NCBI RefSeq assembly: GCF_041052385.1
Contig: NZ_CP163439.1
Location: 6,623,001-6,687,000, forward strand
DNA from: Streptomyces sp. R28
GTDB lineage: Bacteria > Actinomycetota > Actinomycetes > Streptomycetales > Streptomycetaceae
Direction of reading: 5' to 3'
Length of the DNA: 64,000 nucleotides
The translations under genes and the position numbers were made by a program. Position 1 is the stretch's first letter. Each line of letters opens with the position of its first letter. Positions 61,023-64,000 of this stretch are shown here, one piece after another. The notes under the pieces were generated by a model. That model had not been told where the DNA came from and made no database searches. It worked only from the letters and a program-made list of their open reading frames with translations.

Positions 61023-62165
61023 ATGTTCACGGCTTCCTGGACCGCGTCACCTCAGCTGCCCAGCGAGGGCTTCACCCCCAACTGGTCCCGCGAGGGCTTC
61101 TGGCGCCAGTCACTGCGGCAGGTCGTACGGCTGTCCGCGGGTGGTGGACGGGTGCGGGTGCGGCTCTCGCACGCCTACGGCACCTCGCCCGTGCGTGTCG
61201 CGGGCGCGAGCGTGGGGCGTACGGCCGTCGGAGCCGCCGTGGAGCCGGAGTCCCTCACGCGGCTCACCTTCGGGGGCAGCGGTGAGGCCGCGATACCGGC
61301 GCGCGGGGAGATCGTCAGCGACGAGGTCCGACTCGCCGTCGCCGCCGGGGACGCGGTGACCGTCACCCTGTACTTCGACACCACCACCGGCCCCGCGACC
61401 TTCCACGCCCAGGCCTTCACGACCAGCTATCGGGGCGAGGGCGACCGGTCGGCCGACACCGGTGGCGAGGACTTCGACGCGGTGAGCGAGTCCTGGTACT
61501 TCCTGGCGGCCGTGGAGGTCGACGTCGGCCGCACGGACGCCGTCGCGCTCTTCGGGGATTCGATCACGGACGGGTTCGGTTCCACGCCGGGGGCGAACCG
61601 CCGCTGGTCCGACGCCCTTGCCGCGCGCACGGGGCGGCCCGTCCTCAATGCGGGCATCGGCGGGAACCTGCTGCTCAACGACTCCGCGTGGTACGGCGAG
61701 AAGGGCGTTTGGCGGCTGCGCCGGGACGTCCTCGGCCAACTCGGCGTGGACACGCTCGTCGTGCTCCTCGGCCTCAACGACATCGGGTTCAGCGAGACGG
61801 ACGAGCAGCCGACCTACCGGCCGGCGCCGGTGGTGGAGGCGGAGGAACTCATCGCCGGGCACCGGGAGTTGATACGGCAGGGCAGGGCGGCGGGGCTGAG
61901 GGTGATCGGCGCGACTCTGCTGCCGTTCGGGGGCTCGGACCACTGGGGTGAGCACGCGGCCAAGGTGAGTCACGAGCTGAACGAGTGGATCCGTCACTCG
62001 GGGGAGTGCGACGGGGGGTACGACGCGGTGGTGGACCTGAACCGGGCACTGGCCGACCCCGCGGACCCCGACCGCCTGCACCCGTCGTACGACTTCGGCG
62101 ATCACCTGCACCCGAATGACGCCGGGTACGAGGTGATGGCCGAAGCCGTGTCGACGATCCTCTAG
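61023..62165 (+). CDS. GDSL/SGNH-family esterase or lipase
   Basis: A 380-residue hydrolase. The N-terminal 170 residues form a beta-rich domain (VRLSHAYGTSPVRVAGASVG, VTVTLYFDTTTGPATFHAQ). The SGNH catalytic domain follows with block I FGDSITDGFGS (Ser), block II NAGIGGNLLLND (Gly), block III LLGLNDIGF (Asn) and block V GDHLHPNDAGY (Asp, His). There is no obvious signal peptide, unlike secreted relatives. ATG at 61023 with TTGAGGA upstream. The stop codon shares CTAG with the stop of accE on the other strand. Confidence 0.9.
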   Translation: MFTASWTASPQLPSEGFTPNWSREGFWRQSLRQVVRLSAGGGRVRVRLSHAYGTSPVRVAGASVGRTAVGAAVEPESLTRLTFGGSGEAAIPARGEIVSDEVRLAVAAGDAVTVTLYFDTTTGPATFHAQAFTTSYRGEGDRSADTGGEDFDAVSESWYFLAAVEVDVGRTDAVALFGDSITDGFGSTPGANRRWSDALAARTGRPVLNAGIGGNLLLNDSAWYGEKGVWRLRRDVLGQLGVDTLVVLLGLNDIGFSETDEQPTYRPAPVVEAEELIAGHRELIRQGRAAGLRVIGATLLPFGGSDHWGEHAAKVSHELNEWIRHSGECDGGYDAVVDLNRALADPADPDRLHPSYDFGDHLHPNDAGYEVMAEAVSTIL

Positions 62166-62371
62166 CCGGGCCAGTAGGTACGGGCCCATGTCGACGGCCC
62201 AGGCTGCGGCAGCCTGTGTGAGGCGATGCGGGACGGGTCCGACCACCCGTCCCGCGGCTTGGGTGCGCCGGACGGCGTGGCCGATGCCGCCGCGGCGCGG
62301 GCGCGGACCACCGCCAGTGCGGCGGCCAGCTCCTCCGGTGTCGGGTTGCCCCGTAGGACCTTGATGTTCAT
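62162..62371 (-). CDS. accE: Acyl-CoA carboxylase epsilon subunit
   Basis: A 69-residue protein that stabilises the alpha-beta carboxylase complex in actinomycetes. The characteristic N-terminal block is NIKVLRGNPTPEELAAALAV, followed by an Ala-rich linker and the aromatic end (DPSRIASHRLPQPGPSTWAR, TYWPG). It lies 17 bases after the beta subunit gene and overlaps the GDSL hydrolase gene by four bases tail to tail. ATG at 62371. Confidence 0.92.
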   Translation of the reverse strand: MNIKVLRGNPTPEELAAALAVVRARAAAASATPSGAPKPRDGWSDPSRIASHRLPQPGPSTWARTYWPG

Positions 62372-62388
62372 GTCGGCTCCCAGCAGGC

Positions 62389-64000
62389 CTAGAGGGGGAT
62401 GTTGCCGTGCTTCTTCGGAGGCAGTGATTCCCGCTTGGTGCGCAGCTGACGCAGGCCGCGGACGACATGGCGGCGGGTGTCCGACGGCATGATCACGGAG
62501 TCGATGTAGCCGCGCTCGGCCGCGATGTAGGGATTGAGGAGGGTGTCCTCGTACTCCTGGATCAGCCGGGCGCGCACCGCCTCCAGGTCCTCGCCGTTCG
62601 CCTCGGCCTCGGCGATCGTGCGGCGGTGCAGGATGTTGACCGCGCCCTGGGCGCCCATGACGGCGATCTGGGCGGTGGGCCAGGCGAGGTTGATGTCGGC
62701 GCCCAGGTGCTTGGAGCCCATGACGTCGTACGCCCCGCCGAACGCCTTGCGGGTGATGACGGTGATCAGCGGGACGGTCGCCTCCGCGTAGGCGTAGATC
62801 AGCTTCGCGCCGCGGCGGATGATGCCGTCGTGCTCCTGGTCGACGCCCGGAAGGAAGCCGGGGACGTCCACGAACGTGATCACCGGGACGTTGAAGGCGT
62901 CGCAGGTCCGCACGAAGCGGGCCGCCTTCTCGCTGGCCTGGATGTCGAGGCAGCCGGCGAACTGCATCGGCTGGTTGGCGACGATGCCGACCGGGCGGCC
63001 CTCGACGCGGCCGTAGCCGGTGAGGATGTTCGGCGCGAACAGCGGCTGCGTCTCGAAGAACTCGGCGTCGTCCAGGATGTGTTCGATCACCGTGTGCATG
63101 TCGTACGGCTGGTTCGCGCTGTCCGGCACGATGCGATCCAGCTCGCGGTCCTCGTCGGTGACGGCGAGGTCCGCCTCCTCCGGGAAGGCCGGGGGCTCGG
63201 AGAGGTTGTTGGACGGCAGGTACGACAGCAGCTGCTTGACGTACTCGATGGCGTCCTTCTCGTCCCCGGCCATGTGGTGGGCCACGCCGGAGGCGGAGTT
63301 GTGGGTGCGGGCGCCGCCCAGCTCCTCGAAGCCGACGTCCTCGCCGGTGACGGTCTTGATGACGTCGGGGCCGGTGATGAACATGTGCGAGGTCTGGTCG
63401 ACCATGATCGTGAAGTCGGTGATGGCGGGCGAGTAGACCGCACCGCCCGCACACGGGCCGACCACGAGCGAGATCTGCGGGATGACACCGCTCGCGTGCG
63501 TGTTGCGGCGGAAGATCTCGCCGTACGCGCCCAGCGAGGCCACACCCTCCTGGATGCGGGCGCCGCCGGAGTCGTTGATGCCGATGACCGGACAGCCGGT
63601 CTTCAGCGCGAAGTCCATGACCTTGACGATCTTCTGGCCGTAGACCTCGCCCAGCGCACCACCGAAGACGGTGAAGTCCTGGGAGAACACGGCGACGGGG
63701 CGGCCGTCGACGGTTCCGTACCCGGTGACGACGCCGTCGCCGTACGGGCGGTTCTTCTCCAGGCCGAAGTTGGTGGAGCGGTGCCGGGCGAACTCGTCGA
63801 GCTCGACGAAGGAGTCCTCGTCGAGGAGCAGATCGAGGCGCTCACGGGCCGTCAACTTGCCCTTGGCGTGCTGTTTTTCGACGGCGCGTGCGGAGCCGGC
63901 ATGCGTCGCTTCCTCGATACGGCGCTGGAGATCCGCGAGCTTGCCCGCGGTCGTGTGGATGTCGATCCCTTGGGTCTCTTGGATCTCGTGACGCTCTTCC
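62389..64000 (-). CDS. pccB: Acyl-CoA carboxylase beta subunit (carboxyltransferase), 5' end beyond the window
   Basis: Carboxyltransferase subunit transferring CO2 from biotin to propionyl- or acetyl-CoA. The frame is open to the window edge: the bases after 63855 encode a normal N-terminal helix (DIHTTAGKLADLQRRIEEA, EKQHAKGKLTARERLD), so the gene starts outside. Key parts: the biotin/CoA oxyanion holes GDG...SQDFTVFGGALGEVYGQKI, NDSGGARIQEGV, GPCAGGAVYSPAI, and the second-half VDVPGFLPGVDQEHDGIIRRG with RKAFGGAYDVMGSKHLGAD. An Asp at the specificity position DxxF region (MFITGPDVIKTV) fits propionyl-CoA use. It is followed by accE. Confidence 0.94.
   Translation of the reverse strand, partial: EERHEIQETQGIDIHTTAGKLADLQRRIEEATHAGSARAVEKQHAKGKLTARERLDLLLDEDSFVELDEFARHRSTNFGLEKNRPYGDGVVTGYGTVDGRPVAVFSQDFTVFGGALGEVYGQKIVKVMDFALKTGCPVIGINDSGGARIQEGVASLGAYGEIFRRNTHASGVIPQISLVVGPCAGGAVYSPAITDFTIMVDQTSHMFITGPDVIKTVTGEDVGFEELGGARTHNSASGVAHHMAGDEKDAIEYVKQLLSYLPSNNLSEPPAFPEEADLAVTDEDRELDRIVPDSANQPYDMHTVIEHILDDAEFFETQPLFAPNILTGYGRVEGRPVGIVANQPMQFAGCLDIQASEKAARFVRTCDAFNVPVITFVDVPGFLPGVDQEHDGIIRRGAKLIYAYAEATVPLITVITRKAFGGAYDVMGSKHLGADINLAWPTAQIAVMGAQGAVNILHRRTIAEAEANGEDLEAVRARLIQEYEDTLLNPYIAAERGYIDSVIMPSDTRRHVVRGLRQLRTKRESLPPKKHGNIPL

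Overview
The window is high-GC chromosomal DNA from an actinomycete, almost certainly a Streptomyces. The evidence is strong third-position GC, many GTG starts, likely leaderless transcripts, and recognisable Streptomyces gene blocks: afsQ1/afsQ2 with divergent sigQ, deoC followed by aldehyde dehydrogenases, and an acyl-CoA carboxylase block with accE and maf. No phage genes, insertion sequences, CRISPR array, rRNA or tRNA were seen. The first gene enters from the left edge and the last (carboxyltransferase beta subunit) runs off the right edge.

Layout. 1-5.8 kb holds housekeeping and stress genes: an L,D-transpeptidase, a stand-alone methylmalonyl-CoA mutase large subunit, and a flavin monooxygenase with a divergent TetR regulator and twin operators. 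5.9-17.0 kb is a cell-surface ulosonic (sialic-acid-like) polymer locus. Two paralogous cassettes, each a GT2 glycosyltransferase plus a polysialyltransferase-family protein, face each other across an O-acyltransferase gene. A four-gene operon follows, running away from the second cassette: a GT-B-like protein, a CMP-ulosonate cytidylyltransferase fused to a HAD phosphatase, a NeuB-type synthase without its SAF domain, and a sialyltransferase-like protein. Kdn-containing teichulosonic acids are known Streptomyces wall polymers and are the best guess for the product.

17-28.7 kb: a methyltransferase, a frameshifted gene and an M20 amidohydrolase precede a nucleoside uptake and salvage region. 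It has two BMP-type nucleoside-binding lipoproteins, a NupO-like ATPase, two permeases, cytidine deaminase and thymidine phosphorylase. 28.8-44.8 kb is mixed: Uma2 nuclease, AEC carrier, STAS protein overlapping an ECF sigma gene, a second DNA-clamp paralogue, an MFS/LysR pair, an alpha/beta-hydrolase with Asp at the nucleophile position, adenosine deaminase, a small secreted protein, PspC, VanZ, the AfsQ1/Q2/lipoprotein operon with divergent sigQ, and a uridine-kinase-like protein. 44.9-56.6 kb returns to nucleoside catabolism: deoC with a full-length and a truncated aldehyde dehydrogenase, a hexose/pentose phosphomutase, purine nucleoside phosphorylase, an LpdA-type flavoprotein and a DeoR regulator. 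56.7-64 kb is the acyl-CoA carboxylase block, with maf, a 45-residue membrane protein and a GDSL hydrolase.

The most interesting signal is a shared promoter element, (A/G)TCTACGCGCGT, usually completing the palindrome CTACGCGCGTAG. It occurs six times, each time just upstream of a nucleoside gene or operon: both binding proteins, the transporter-cdd-deoA operon, add, deoC and the purine nucleoside phosphorylase gene. These scattered units look like one regulon taking nucleosides from uptake through base release to pentose phosphates, glyceraldehyde-3-phosphate and acetate. Its regulator is not identified; the DeoR protein at 55.7 kb is one candidate.
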